From Marinifilum sp. N1E240 (GTDB lineage Bacteria > Bacteroidota > Bacteroidia > Bacteroidales > Marinifilaceae): a stretch of DNA of 59,292 nt. The DNA is taken from contig NZ_WHKF01000013.1 in NCBI RefSeq assembly GCF_009295825.1, positions 1 to 59,292 on the forward strand, read 5' to 3'. The notes beneath the pieces were generated by a model. The model had not been told where the DNA came from. It was given only the letters and a program-made list of their open reading frames with translations, and made no database searches. This document shows positions 27,007-35,628 of the stretch, one piece after another. The position numbers and the translations under genes are program-made. Each line of letters opens with the position of its first letter. The first letter of the stretch is position 1.

Positions 27007-28827
27007 ATGAAAATTCTACTATTCGGAGGAACAACAGAAGGCAAAGCCACATCGAATTGGTTGAGTGATTTGGAAATTGAACATTTCTATTCCACCAAGA
27101 CCAATTCGGGCAATTATGAGAGCAAATTTGGCACTCGTTTTTGCGGAGCTATGGATATAGCTGAAATAGGAGCCTTTTGTAAGCAACATCAGATTGATTT
27201 GATTATTGATGCAGCTCATCCTTTTGCAGATATTTTGCATCAGAATATTGTTAGTGCAGCCAATCAATCCGAATTGCCTGTCATTAGAATTGAAAGAGAC
27301 TCAGTTCCACGAATAGAAAGCGAATTTGTTCAATATCATCAGGATTTGGATGGAATCTTGAACGAGATTAAGAATCAAAATCAGACGAAGGTTTTGTCTT
27401 TAATGGGTGTGAAAGCCTTGCCTGAAATTCATTCCAAAACCGAAGGAATTGACATTTGGTACAGAATTTTGGATTTTCCTAGCTCTTTGAAAATAGCAGA
27501 GGAAGCTGGGGTAGAAAGGAATCGATTGATTATAGCTCCTGCTTTTGAAGGAATGGAAACGCAGGAACCATTATTGATTTCAGAAAGTATTCACGGAATG
27601 ATCACCAAAGAGAGTGGTTATTCTGGGCTGTTGGATCAGAAAATGGAATTGGCAATTAAGCATAAAATCCCTTTGTATGTAATTGGCAGACCTGACCTGC
27701 CTGAATATAACGAAACGATTACCAACCGTGAAGGCTTGCAGAAATACTTGAAATCTGTTTTTGCTTTTGAAAGAAAGGAAATGGCTCATGGATTTACATC
27801 TGGAACTTGTGCCACCATATCTGCGAAAGCAGCCATGAAATTATTATTGGGAGAAGAGAAACAACAGAAAGAGCATATTACTTTGGCTGATGGTGGAGTT
27901 TGCGAAATGGTATTGCATCAAAATCAAAAAGGAGAGAATTTTACTCTTTGTTCGGTTGTAAAAAATTCTGGGGATGATCCGGATATTACCGACGGAATGG
28001 AAATTGGTGTACGATTGTCCTGGAATGAGGAAAATGCAATTCGATTTGTAAAAGGAGAAGGAGTTGGAATTGCAACTTTGGATGGATTGGGAATCCCTTT
28101 GGGAGAACCAGCTATAAATCCTGTTCCACGAAAAATGATTCGTTTTGAATTGGAGCAATTGTTGGAAGATCATGAAATTGATAAGGGAGTAGATGTTTCT
28201 GTTTTTGTGCCATTGGGAAGAAAACTGGGTGCAAAAACTTTTAATCCGAAGCTCGGCATTGTTGGTGGGATTTCCATTATAGGAACAACGGGTAGAATTA
28301 AACCTTATTCATTGGAAGCCTATGTGCAAACTATTCAGAAACAATTGGATTTGGCGGTTTTGAATAAGAGCAAGCATATTGTAATGAATTCGGGCGGACG
28401 AAGCGAACGTTACTTAAAACAACGATTTCCCGAATTAAATAATCTAGCCTTTCTGCAATACGGAAATTTTATTGGTGAGATGCTGAAAACCATTAATGGC
28501 TCAGGAGTAGAGAAAGTAAGCATGGGTATCATGACCGGAAAGGCAATAAAACTAGCTGCTGGAAATTTGGATACGCACAGTAAAAAAGTGGTTTTAGATC
28601 ATGAGTTTTTAATGAATCTAGCACGAGATTGTAATTATTCCAAGGAAATAATTCATCAAGTTGGAAACATTAAAATGGGGCGAGAGCTGGAAGATATTTT
28701 TACATTTTCGAAAGATGAAGCATTTTTTAAATCAATAATTGATTGTTGTAAGGCGGTTTGTCAAACTGCAATTGAAGATTATGAATTTGAGCTTTTACTA
28801 ATTAGTAATAAGGGAGAAATATTATAA
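27007..28827 (+). CDS. cbiJD: Fused CbiJ (precorrin-6A reductase) and CbiD (C1-methyltransferase)
   Basis: 606 residues. Residues 1-~250 are CbiJ/CobK (KILLFGGTTEGKATSNWL, IDAAHPFADILHQNI), an NAD(P)H-dependent reductase of the corrin ring. Residues ~258-606 are CbiD (AHGFTSGTCATISAKAAMKL), which methylates C1 of cobalt-precorrin-5B. CbiD is diagnostic of the anaerobic pathway. The steps are adjacent in the pathway, so this fusion may pass its intermediate on. CbiM starts 3 bp after the stop. Confidence 0.92.
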   Translation: MKILLFGGTTEGKATSNWLSDLEIEHFYSTKTNSGNYESKFGTRFCGAMDIAEIGAFCKQHQIDLIIDAAHPFADILHQNIVSAANQSELPVIRIERDSVPRIESEFVQYHQDLDGILNEIKNQNQTKVLSLMGVKALPEIHSKTEGIDIWYRILDFPSSLKIAEEAGVERNRLIIAPAFEGMETQEPLLISESIHGMITKESGYSGLLDQKMELAIKHKIPLYVIGRPDLPEYNETITNREGLQKYLKSVFAFERKEMAHGFTSGTCATISAKAAMKLLLGEEKQQKEHITLADGGVCEMVLHQNQKGENFTLCSVVKNSGDDPDITDGMEIGVRLSWNEENAIRFVKGEGVGIATLDGLGIPLGEPAINPVPRKMIRFELEQLLEDHEIDKGVDVSVFVPLGRKLGAKTFNPKLGIVGGISIIGTTGRIKPYSLEAYVQTIQKQLDLAVLNKSKHIVMNSGGRSERYLKQRFPELNNLAFLQYGNFIGEMLKTINGSGVEKVSMGIMTGKAIKLAAGNLDTHSKKVVLDHEFLMNLARDCNYSKEIIHQVGNIKMGRELEDIFTFSKDEAFFKSIIDCCKAVCQTAIEDYEFELLLISNKGEIL

Positions 28828-28830
28828 GAT

Positions 28831-29559
28831 ATGGGAAAAAAATTACTTGTGCTATTCGCATTTCTAATTCCTTTTCAGGGATATAGTATGCACATTATGG
28901 AAGGCTATTTGCCTGCTGGTTGGTCGATTTTTTGGACTGTTGTCTACTTGCCATTTTTTGTTTGGGGTGTAAAAATCATTCAGGAAAAAGTGAAGAAACA
29001 TCCAGAGCTTAAGATGTTATTTGCCTTGGCAGCTGCTTTTGCATTCGTTATGTCGGCTTTAAAATTGCCTTCGGTAACTGGTAGTTCATCTCACCCAACA
29101 GGCGTAGGGCTTGGTACTTTATTATTCGGTCCCATTGCTATGAGTGTGCTTGGGGTTTTGGTACTGGTATTTCAAGTTCTTTTATTGGCTCATGGTGGAA
29201 TTACCACTTTGGGAGCCAATGCTTTTTCTATGGCTTTAGCAGGTCCATTGGTTACTTTCGGGATCTATAAGTTGTGTGTAAAATTTAAAATCAATCGCTC
29301 AGTATCTATTTTCCTAGCTGCCTGTTTGGGCGATTTGGCAACCTACACAGTAACCTCCTTACAATTGGCATTGGCTCACCCGGATGTACAAACTGGTGTG
29401 GCTGGCGCATTCGTGAAATTTGCCTCCATTTTTAGCTTTACGCAGATTCCTGTAGCAATTATTGAAGGATTAATTACCGTTTTGGTAATGAACATTCTCA
29501 TTAAAAATATACCAAGTTGGGAAGGGTTAAAATTCAAGTTTAAAACCTCAAAATCATAA
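28831..29559 (+). CDS. cbiM: Cobalt ECF transporter substrate-binding subunit CbiM
   Basis: 242 residues. After a cleavable signal (LLVLFAFLIPFQGYS) the mature protein begins MHIMEGYLPAGW, whose first histidine supplies the metal ligand set of CbiM. Six to seven membrane helices follow, with SSHPTGVGLGTLLFGP. It binds Co2+ and works with CbiN, CbiQ and CbiO, encoded next. It completes cobalt supply for the adjacent chelatase. Confidence 0.93.
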   Translation: MGKKLLVLFAFLIPFQGYSMHIMEGYLPAGWSIFWTVVYLPFFVWGVKIIQEKVKKHPELKMLFALAAAFAFVMSALKLPSVTGSSSHPTGVGLGTLLFGPIAMSVLGVLVLVFQVLLLAHGGITTLGANAFSMALAGPLVTFGIYKLCVKFKINRSVSIFLAACLGDLATYTVTSLQLALAHPDVQTGVAGAFVKFASIFSFTQIPVAIIEGLITVLVMNILIKNIPSWEGLKFKFKTSKS

Positions 29560-29563
29560 GAAT

Positions 29564-29857
29564 ATGCTACAAAAGATCGTAAAGAATCAGAATTTTTGGA
29601 TTATCATCGCCATAGTAGCTATTGTTGTTGGTGTATTTTCATACGTTGACAATTCAGAATTTGGTGGCGCCGACGGACAAGCAGAAGAGTATATTGTGGA
29701 AGCAAATCCTGCTTATGAACCTTGGTTTTCGAATATCTGGGAACCACCAGGATCGGAAATTGAAAGTTTGCTGTTTGCATTGCAAGCCGCCATTGGAGCA
29801 GGTATTCTGTTTTATGTGATTGGGTACTATAAGGGAAAGAAAGCAATAGTGAAATAA
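29564..29857 (+). CDS. cbiN: Cobalt ECF transporter auxiliary subunit CbiN
   Basis: 97 residues with a helix at each end (FWIIIAIVAIVVGVFSYV, LFALQAAIGAGILFYVIGYY) and an acidic extracytoplasmic loop containing GADGQAEE and PWFSNIWEPPGSEIESLLF, the CbiN signature. It starts 4 bp after cbiM. It helps load metal into CbiM. Confidence 0.9.
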   Translation: MLQKIVKNQNFWIIIAIVAIVVGVFSYVDNSEFGGADGQAEEYIVEANPAYEPWFSNIWEPPGSEIESLLFALQAAIGAGILFYVIGYYKGKKAIVK

Positions 29858-29860
29858 TAT

Positions 29861-29971
29861 GCACCCCTCTGGCTGCTGCCATCTCCCCTAGAAGGGGAGA
29901 AATGTATTATAGAGAATTTTAATTCTAAGAATCTTCCCCTTGTAGGGGAAGTGCCGATAGGCGAAGGGGTG
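29861..29971. repeat. REP-like inverted pair between cbiN and cbiQ
   Basis: The element is bounded by CACCCCT and AGGGGTG. Inside are two hairpins, TCTCCCC/GGGGAGA at 29882-29900 and CTTCCCC/GGGGAAG at 29933-29951, separated by ~30 bp of AT-rich DNA. The two halves are imperfect inverted copies. This is the layout of REPIN-type elements. It divides cbiMN from cbiQO on the transcript. Confidence 0.7.
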
Positions 29972-29994
29972 AATAATAACTAAATAATAAGAAA

Positions 29995-30783
29995 TTGTTT
30001 TTTCAGGAACGATACATATTAAAAAAATCTCTTTTTGGATTGCAAGGCATGGAGAAATTTATCCTCTTCATGTTATTGCTAAATGCTGCCTTGTTGTCTG
30101 ATCAAACAGGATTACATATTTTCTTGTTAGCTAGCATTGTTCTGTGCTTTTTGATTTATGGCATGTCTTTGCTAAAAATGATGCGCCTTTTGATGTTGCC
30201 GTTTGGATTTATTTTGCTGGGAAGTATTTCTATTGCATTGTCCTTACACGCAAACCCCGAAATTTCGCTTTTCTGTTGGGAGGGAACGAGTATTTGCATA
30301 GGAGTAGAGGAAGAAGGCTTACAAAACGCAATAGCCTTATTTTGTAAAGCCATGGCAGCAGTAATGGCGCTAAATTATCTAATTCTTTCCTGTCCATTAT
30401 CAGAAATTAACGATATTGGAAGGAAGTTAAGAATCCCATTGATTTTAAGAGAACTTTTTGTACTCACCTATCGATATATAGCTTTGCTTTTCGGATTTAC
30501 AACACAAGTGCACATCGCTCAACGCAATCGCCTGGGGTATGCAAGCAAGAGAAAAAGTATTGCATCTATCAGCATGTTGTTTTCTTCGGTATTTGTTAAG
30601 AGTTTGCAATATTCACAGCGAAACTTTGAGGCATTGCAATCGAGAGGATATACCGGTGAATTCTATTTTAATGAGCAAAGCAAACCTGTAAGATTAAACC
30701 AATTAATCGTATTGATACTTGTAGGAGTTGGATTGTTGACTATTCATTTCATTCTTAATTCCTCATTTATAATTCATAATTAA
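29995..30783 (+). CDS. cbiQ: Cobalt ECF transporter transmembrane subunit CbiQ
   Basis: 262 residues if the TTG at 29995 is the start. That start keeps the usual N-terminal segment before the first helix; ATG 30049 would give 244 residues. There are about six helices, and the two coupling motifs to the ATPase are seen as ARG-like segments (IAQRNRLGYASKRK, FEALQSRGYTGEF). It is the energy-coupling channel subunit for Co2+ uptake. CbiO starts 5 bp later. Confidence 0.88.
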   Translation: MFFQERYILKKSLFGLQGMEKFILFMLLLNAALLSDQTGLHIFLLASIVLCFLIYGMSLLKMMRLLMLPFGFILLGSISIALSLHANPEISLFCWEGTSICIGVEEEGLQNAIALFCKAMAAVMALNYLILSCPLSEINDIGRKLRIPLILRELFVLTYRYIALLFGFTTQVHIAQRNRLGYASKRKSIASISMLFSSVFVKSLQYSQRNFEALQSRGYTGEFYFNEQSKPVRLNQLIVLILVGVGLLTIHFILNSSFIIHN

Positions 30784-30788
30784 AAATC

Positions 30789-31574
30789 ATGTTGCGTCTT
30801 CAAAATATAAACTACACCTACCCTGAGGGAACCAAAGGTTTACAAGATGTTTCTCTTGAGATAAAAAAGGGCAGTAAAGTTGCTTTTTTAGGTGAGAATG
30901 GAGCTGGTAAATCATCTCTTTTTTTGGTATTGAATGGAATCCATAAACCACAAAAGGGAAAATATTTTCTGGAGGAAAATCGCTTTAAATTTACATCGAA
31001 AGAGAGAAAGCAGATGGCGGCAAAAGTTGGATATGTATTTCAGGATCCGGATGTACAGTTGTTTGCAGGAACTGTTTTTGAAGATGTTGCTTTTGGTCCA
31101 TCCAATTTGGGATTGAAAGGTGAAGAGTTAGAGAACCGAGTAAACAAATACATAGAATTATTAGGAATTGTTGAGTTGAAAGAAAAAGCACCGCACCAGT
31201 TAAGTTACGGGCAAAAGAAGCAAGTTGCCGTTGCAGGCGTGTTGGCGATGGAACCGGAAATTGTATTGTTTGATGAGCCATTTGCCTGGTTGGATAATCG
31301 TCACAAGCAAATCATGACAGGCATTATCGATGATTTGAACAAGCAGGGGAAAACAGTTTTAATCTCTACTCACAATCCTGATTTTGCCTACGAATGGGCA
31401 GATGATGTGGTATTAATGAAACAGGGAAGAGTGATCGCCTCAGATTCTCCTGAAAAAGTGATGACAAACAAAGTTATGATGCAGGAAATTGGTATGGAAT
31501 TGCCTTTGGTCGTTCGTTTAGCGAAGAAAATGGGTATGGAAAACCATCCCCGTTCAGTACATGAATTTTTGTAA
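30789..31574 (+). CDS. cbiO: Cobalt ECF transporter ATPase CbiO
   Basis: 261 residues. Walker A is LGENGAGKSSLF, the signature LSYGQKKQVAVAGVLAM, Walker B EIVLFDEPFAWLD, and the Q-loop VFQDPDVQLFAGTVFEDVAFGP is characteristic of ECF ATPases. It energises cobalt import through CbiMNQ. It is the last gene of the cobalamin operon; three hairpins follow. Confidence 0.93.
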   Translation: MLRLQNINYTYPEGTKGLQDVSLEIKKGSKVAFLGENGAGKSSLFLVLNGIHKPQKGKYFLEENRFKFTSKERKQMAAKVGYVFQDPDVQLFAGTVFEDVAFGPSNLGLKGEELENRVNKYIELLGIVELKEKAPHQLSYGQKKQVAVAGVLAMEPEIVLFDEPFAWLDNRHKQIMTGIIDDLNKQGKTVLISTHNPDFAYEWADDVVLMKQGRVIASDSPEKVMTNKVMMQEIGMELPLVVRLAKKMGMENHPRSVHEFL

Positions 31575-31580
31575 GAAGTG

Positions 31581-31647
31581 TGACTCCACTGGAGTCAGAT
31601 GTTTATAGAATAAGATATTCTATAAACCTACGATCCCATCGGGATCG
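31581..31647. repeat. Triple-hairpin element after cbiO
   Basis: Three perfect palindromes stand in a row: TGACTCCA/TGGAGTCA (31581-31597), GTTTATAGAAT/ATTCTATAAAC (31601-31627) and CGATCCC/GGGATCG (31631-31647). There is no T tract. It lies between convergent genes and may act as a bidirectional 3' end or be a dispersed repeat. Confidence 0.75.
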
Positions 31648-31679
31648 AATCTTAAAGAGTGTTTATTTACCCTGTGAAA

Positions 31680-32969
31680 TCAATTCTCAGACTTTCGATA
31701 AATCTCAATTAAATTATCTGCTTGTGTGTAGATATTGAAATATTTTTCAACTCCAGCTCTGGCTTTTATTGATAGATCCTTAAGTTTTTCTTCATCCTTT
31801 AAAAGATTTTTTAAAGCTCTTGCCAATTCCTCAGGACTGTTATTGTCGTAAACCATTCCACCTTTCGATTTTTCAACAATCTCAGGGAATGCTCCCAAAG
31901 CTGGTTGAACAACCGGAACTCCTGACGCCATGCTTTCTAATAGATATAAGCCAAATGCTTCTCCGTTACGAACCGGAACCGATATCATCTGGACTTTTTT
32001 AAAGAAATCATGTCTTCCTTCACCATCAAAGTCTTCATGAAATTCAACTTGTCTACTCAAACTGGCATGTTGTAATTTTTGCTTCACTTTCTTTAGAAGA
32101 GGCTTATCATCTCCTGTTGATCCACCTGTAAGAATCAGGTTTACATCTTCAAAATCCGCATCCCTTTTCAATTCAATGAATGCATCTATCATGATATCAA
32201 AACCATTGGCTTCGCACATTCGTGAGATGTAGCCTATATTTCTGACCTTCTCTTCAGGTTTTGTAATATGATACTCATCCGGATCAACGCCCAAATGGTT
32301 GGTGAACACCTTATCAGCATTCATGTTCATTTTTTGAATGGATACTTTTGAATAGAAATCACTCACACCAATAAAGCCATCAATAAATTCTGATTTAGTA
32401 CTCATCAACTTCCAGATCTTGTCTCTGAAAGAATCCTTCATTGCGTCTACCCACACATCTTCATCTTGCAAGGAGCAAAAGAGACGAGCATTGGGAAATT
32501 CTTCTCTCAACTTAGGAGCTAAGCCTAAGAGTAGCGCATTCGATAGATGAATCACATCTGGTTTTAAATACTCAGCCATCCAACTCACCATGCGATTGAG
32601 CTCTTCTTTTTGAGCGCCTTCTTCTCCCATGAGCATGGATACTGTCATTTCTTCTAATCCTTTGGCATTGGTCGATCCCGCCATACTTGCTGCAAATTTC
32701 AGCATCGGACGAGAGTTTAACATTCGATCAAACCAAGCAGGAGCATGCCTGAAAATGGGATACAATTGTTTTAAATAAATGCTAATAGCTCCATAAAAAA
32801 CAGGCATTTCATTCAAATCATGTTCATCGGAAAATAATGGAAGATACATGGGGATTTTAGTTACCTCATGACCTTGTGCTTTCATGGCATTGTGAAATTT
32901 ATCATCGCGCAAGCAATTGCCACAATAAAAGCTACCACCAGAACCGGGAATAATTTGAAGGATATTCAT
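31680..32969 (-). CDS. GT4-type glycosyltransferase
   Basis: 429 residues. The N-terminal GSGGSFYCGNCLRDD and the C-terminal Rossmann half with NIGYISRMCEANGFDI and EAFGLYLLESMASGVPVVQPALG (the E-x7-E motif of GT4/GT-B enzymes) identify a retaining glycosyltransferase. The donor and acceptor are unknown. It is a cytosolic or membrane-peripheral enzyme with no polysaccharide genes around it. It lies downstream of mazG on the same strand, separated by 171 bp that include a strong hairpin. Confidence 0.82.
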   Translation of the reverse strand: MNILQIIPGSGGSFYCGNCLRDDKFHNAMKAQGHEVTKIPMYLPLFSDEHDLNEMPVFYGAISIYLKQLYPIFRHAPAWFDRMLNSRPMLKFAASMAGSTNAKGLEEMTVSMLMGEEGAQKEELNRMVSWMAEYLKPDVIHLSNALLLGLAPKLREEFPNARLFCSLQDEDVWVDAMKDSFRDKIWKLMSTKSEFIDGFIGVSDFYSKVSIQKMNMNADKVFTNHLGVDPDEYHITKPEEKVRNIGYISRMCEANGFDIMIDAFIELKRDADFEDVNLILTGGSTGDDKPLLKKVKQKLQHASLSRQVEFHEDFDGEGRHDFFKKVQMISVPVRNGEAFGLYLLESMASGVPVVQPALGAFPEIVEKSKGGMVYDNNSPEELARALKNLLKDEEKLKDLSIKARAGVEKYFNIYTQADNLIEIYRKSEN

Positions 32970-33049
32970 ACGAAGAAAAGTTTAAGTGCCTAAAGTTTTA
33001 AATACTTAAAGTTATAATTTTCTATCTATTTTAATGATGATATTTGGGT

Positions 33050-33084
33050 AACATGTCTAGCATCATGGAGATGCTTGACATGTT
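33050..33084. repeat. Strong 15 bp hairpin between mazG and the glycosyltransferase
   Basis: Arms AACATGTCTAGCATC and GATGCTTGACATGTT pair at 14 of 15 positions across a five-base loop. No T tract follows on either strand, so it is a palindromic element or processing hairpin rather than a simple terminator. Confidence 0.65.
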
Positions 33085-33140
33085 CTATTCTATACATGGA
33101 ACGGTTTTATTTTTTCTTGAAACTTGCGATTTGGAGCTTT

Positions 33141-33917
33141 CTATTTATCAAACTGCTTTGCTTCCTCCCAAATCTCATCCATCTCCTCCAGATTCATCTC
33201 TTTCAGGTTGCGTCCTTGTTTTATGGTTTTGCGTTCCAGGTAGTTGAATCGTTTGGTGAATTTCTGATTGGTGCGTTCCAATGCATTTTCAGGATTCACG
33301 CCGTACAAACGAGCAGCATTGATTAGTGAGAAGAACATATCGCCAAATTCTTGTTCCATCTTATCTTGATCGCCTTTCTTGATCTCATCTTCCAGCTCGT
33401 GCATTTCCTCTTTCACCTTCTCCCAAACCTGTTCTTTCTCGTCCCAGTCGAAACCTACACCTCGTACTTTATCCTGAATTCGATTGGCTTTTACCAAGGC
33501 AGGAAGAGATTGAGGAACACCTTCCAATACCGATTTGTTGCCTCCTTTTTCTTTCAACTTTAATTGCTCCCAATTTTCTTCTACTTCTTTGGCATCAGTC
33601 ACCTTGGTATCGCTAAAAATATGAGGATGACGATAGATTAGTTTTTCGCTGATACCATCACATACATCAGCAATATCGAAATCATTGGTTTCCGATCCTA
33701 TTTTGGCATAGAAAACAATGTGCAACAAAATATCTCCAAGTTCTTTCTTTATTTCCTGCTTGTCACCCTTTAGAATCGAATCGGCCAGTTCGTAGGTTTC
33801 CTCAATGGTAAGTGTTCGTAAAGTTTCAAAGGTCTGTTTCTTATCCCACGGACAACCAGCTCGCAATTTATCCATGATATCTAGTAAGCGTTCAAAGGCT
33901 TGTAATTTTCTATCCAT
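33141..33917 (-). CDS. mazG: Nucleoside triphosphate pyrophosphohydrolase MazG
   Basis: 258 residues, full length with two MazG domains. The first has GCPWDKKQTFETLRTLTIEE and the Mg-binding EExxE...ExxD pattern (ELGDILLHIVFYAKI); the second has DEIKKGDQDKMEQEFGDMFF. It hydrolyses NTPs to NMP and pyrophosphate, cleaning damaged nucleotides and tuning ppGpp levels in some bacteria. A -7 box lies 27 bp upstream of the start. Confidence 0.92.
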   Translation of the reverse strand: MDRKLQAFERLLDIMDKLRAGCPWDKKQTFETLRTLTIEETYELADSILKGDKQEIKKELGDILLHIVFYAKIGSETNDFDIADVCDGISEKLIYRHPHIFSDTKVTDAKEVEENWEQLKLKEKGGNKSVLEGVPQSLPALVKANRIQDKVRGVGFDWDEKEQVWEKVKEEMHELEDEIKKGDQDKMEQEFGDMFFSLINAARLYGVNPENALERTNQKFTKRFNYLERKTIKQGRNLKEMNLEEMDEIWEEAKQFDK

Positions 33918-33943
33918 TTTTTCGTAATTGTGTAATCGAAGAT

Positions 33944-33951
33944 CAAATGTA
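33944..33951 (-). promoter_or_regulatory. -7 box of mazG
   Basis: The - strand reads TACATTTG, a full TAnnTTTG match, giving a leader of about 20 nt. No clear -33 element is seen. Confidence 0.4.
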
Positions 33952-33956
33952 CTAAT

Positions 33957-34220
33957 TAAGTATTTAAAGTGCCTAAAGTAAAAAGTACTTAAAGTTTAAA
34001 TTTGAATGTTTGCTATTTTTGTCAAAGGTTTCAACTTTAAATGGTAGTATCGAAGCTGTTTTCTTTTCTCCTGAAGGAGAAAGATAGAATGAGGTAAATA
34101 ATTTGAAATTTTCGTTGTACCCTTTGTGAAATACCTTCGTTTATCTTTGAGGTAAATACGTACCTCTAGCATATACTTTAAAAATTTTATCGGAGCTTGT
34201 TGCTTGTGACTTGGAGTTTT
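33957..34220. other. Intergenic region upstream of mazG
   Basis: About 300 bp between the mazG start and the next stop codon hold no gene. It contains repeats of the TTAAAGT type (33957-33999), also seen at 32983-33012, and a short hairpin TTTCTCCTGAAGGAGAAAG near 34069-34087. Confidence 0.4.
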
Positions 34221-34679
34221 CTATTTTTCTTTCGGATATTTCAATTCCAAATTCATATTCTCAGCCATTTCCCTGGCAATTTTCTCCACTTTTTCTTGCT
34301 TTCCACTAAGTACTTCTATGTGACTGTTTGGCATCATCATTAACAGCTTTTGTACCACATTGGTTTCATTTCTTCCAATAGATAAGACTGCCATACCCTT
34401 TGTTTCTCTCACTTTAATAATTTGTAGGTGTTGAGCTGCAGTTATATCTACCCATTTACCAAAACGCAAAAAAAACAGACCTGTGTATTTTCGGATACGT
34501 TGATTTTCAATATCAATTACTACTCCCGATTGTGTAAAAAGGAGAGGGATGGCCAATAAAAGGGTAAGGGAACCTTCATAATCTCCATTTATAGTAGTCG
34601 CCACGCCGACTAACGCTAAGCTAAAACCTAGCATTAAAAAATTAAGGGGAAGTCGTTCGGTTTTGTAGGATAGAAGCAT
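34221..34679 (-). CDS. Unknown membrane protein with PH-like C-terminal domain
   Basis: 152 residues. Two adjacent membrane segments (LNFLMLGFSLALVGVATTI, LTLLLAIPLLFT) are followed by a soluble domain (VVIDIENQRIRKYTGLFFLRFGKW) that resembles small bacterial PH-like/YcxB-type domains, though I cannot assign a family with confidence. It stands between mazG and the coiled-coil gene. Confidence 0.55.
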   Translation of the reverse strand: MLLSYKTERLPLNFLMLGFSLALVGVATTINGDYEGSLTLLLAIPLLFTQSGVVIDIENQRIRKYTGLFFLRFGKWVDITAAQHLQIIKVRETKGMAVLSIGRNETNVVQKLLMMMPNSHIEVLSGKQEKVEKIAREMAENMNLELKYPKEK

Positions 34680-34743
34680 TGGGCTTAAGATTTTTTAGAA
34701 ATTTAAAGTTAGATAACTTTAACCGTTAAATGAAGAAATGTTA

Positions 34744-35541
34744 TTAAATACCTACAGTGGGTTGTACCTTATTTTCCAGTTCCCTTGCCTTGTATTCTTG
34801 TTTGGCTAGCTTTATCTTAAGGATATTGTTTTGTTTTTCCAGGAGTTTAGATTGATCTTTGTATGTTTTTGTTAGCTTATTTAACCGGGTAATTTCCTTT
34901 TTGTATTTTATAATTGTGTTATCTCTGTTTACTGATCTAATAGCTCCTATATTCACATTATTCGCTAAATTATAATTCAATTGTTCGAGCAATGACACTT
35001 TATTGTTGAGTGATTCTAATTTTTTAGTTAATTCTTGATTTTGCACCTGAGGCAAATTGTGTTTTGTCAGCTCTTTTATTCTCTGTTCTTGTTTATCGAG
35101 TTTTATTTTAAGATTTTCATTTTCGTATATTAAATCGTGGATGTGTTTTTTATGATTTTCACCACGAGTTTCTAATCTGGTAATTCTATTTTTATAAGTT
35201 TTATTTGTAATGTTTGCATTTCTTATATTGGTTGCTTCTCGCTTATAACTGTCTGTTAGGTTATAATTCAATTGTTTTAATAATAATAAATCACTATTAC
35301 ACAACTCAAGTTTGGCTACCAATTTTTGATTTTGTTCATTAAGGAATTTATTTTCAGTTTCCAGATTGTCGATAATTTTTGCAGAATCATGATCACAGCT
35401 ATCCACAAACTTTAGCTTCACTTTCACATATTCTTTTCCCTTGATATCTATTTTCTCTCCGTTTTTCAAGTTCTTGTAATGAACCGATTCTTTATCCTTT
35501 TGAAATAAAAACGAGGGTTTAAATATTTTGGGAATTTTCAT
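34744..35541 (-). CDS. Coiled-coil protein with internal duplication
   Basis: About 265 residues from ATG 35541 (MKIPKIFKPSFLF); the frame is open to 35601. After ~70 residues it is almost wholly heptad-type coiled coil, rich in Leu, Asn, Lys and Glu. Two ~75-residue halves are similar: LLLLKQLNYNLT with LKIKLDKQEQRIKEL, and VSLLEQLNYNLA with LKIKLAKQEYKARELE. No enzyme domain or signal is seen. It is downstream of the KAP NTPase gene on the same strand, so they may be expressed together. Function unknown. Confidence 0.6.
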   Translation of the reverse strand: MKIPKIFKPSFLFQKDKESVHYKNLKNGEKIDIKGKEYVKVKLKFVDSCDHDSAKIIDNLETENKFLNEQNQKLVAKLELCNSDLLLLKQLNYNLTDSYKREATNIRNANITNKTYKNRITRLETRGENHKKHIHDLIYENENLKIKLDKQEQRIKELTKHNLPQVQNQELTKKLESLNNKVSLLEQLNYNLANNVNIGAIRSVNRDNTIIKYKKEITRLNKLTKTYKDQSKLLEKQNNILKIKLAKQEYKARELENKVQPTVGI

Positions 35542-35628
35542 TGTGGTAGAATTTATATGTGTTGTCGATAAATGTATTTCTAGATTGCTTTCGCAAATCA
35601 TGAACTATAAACATTTGTTAGTTTTGTC

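Noticed and set aside
33044-33326. Two + strand frames opposite the end of mazG
   Set aside because: They lie antisense to mazG or across the 33050 hairpin and match no family.
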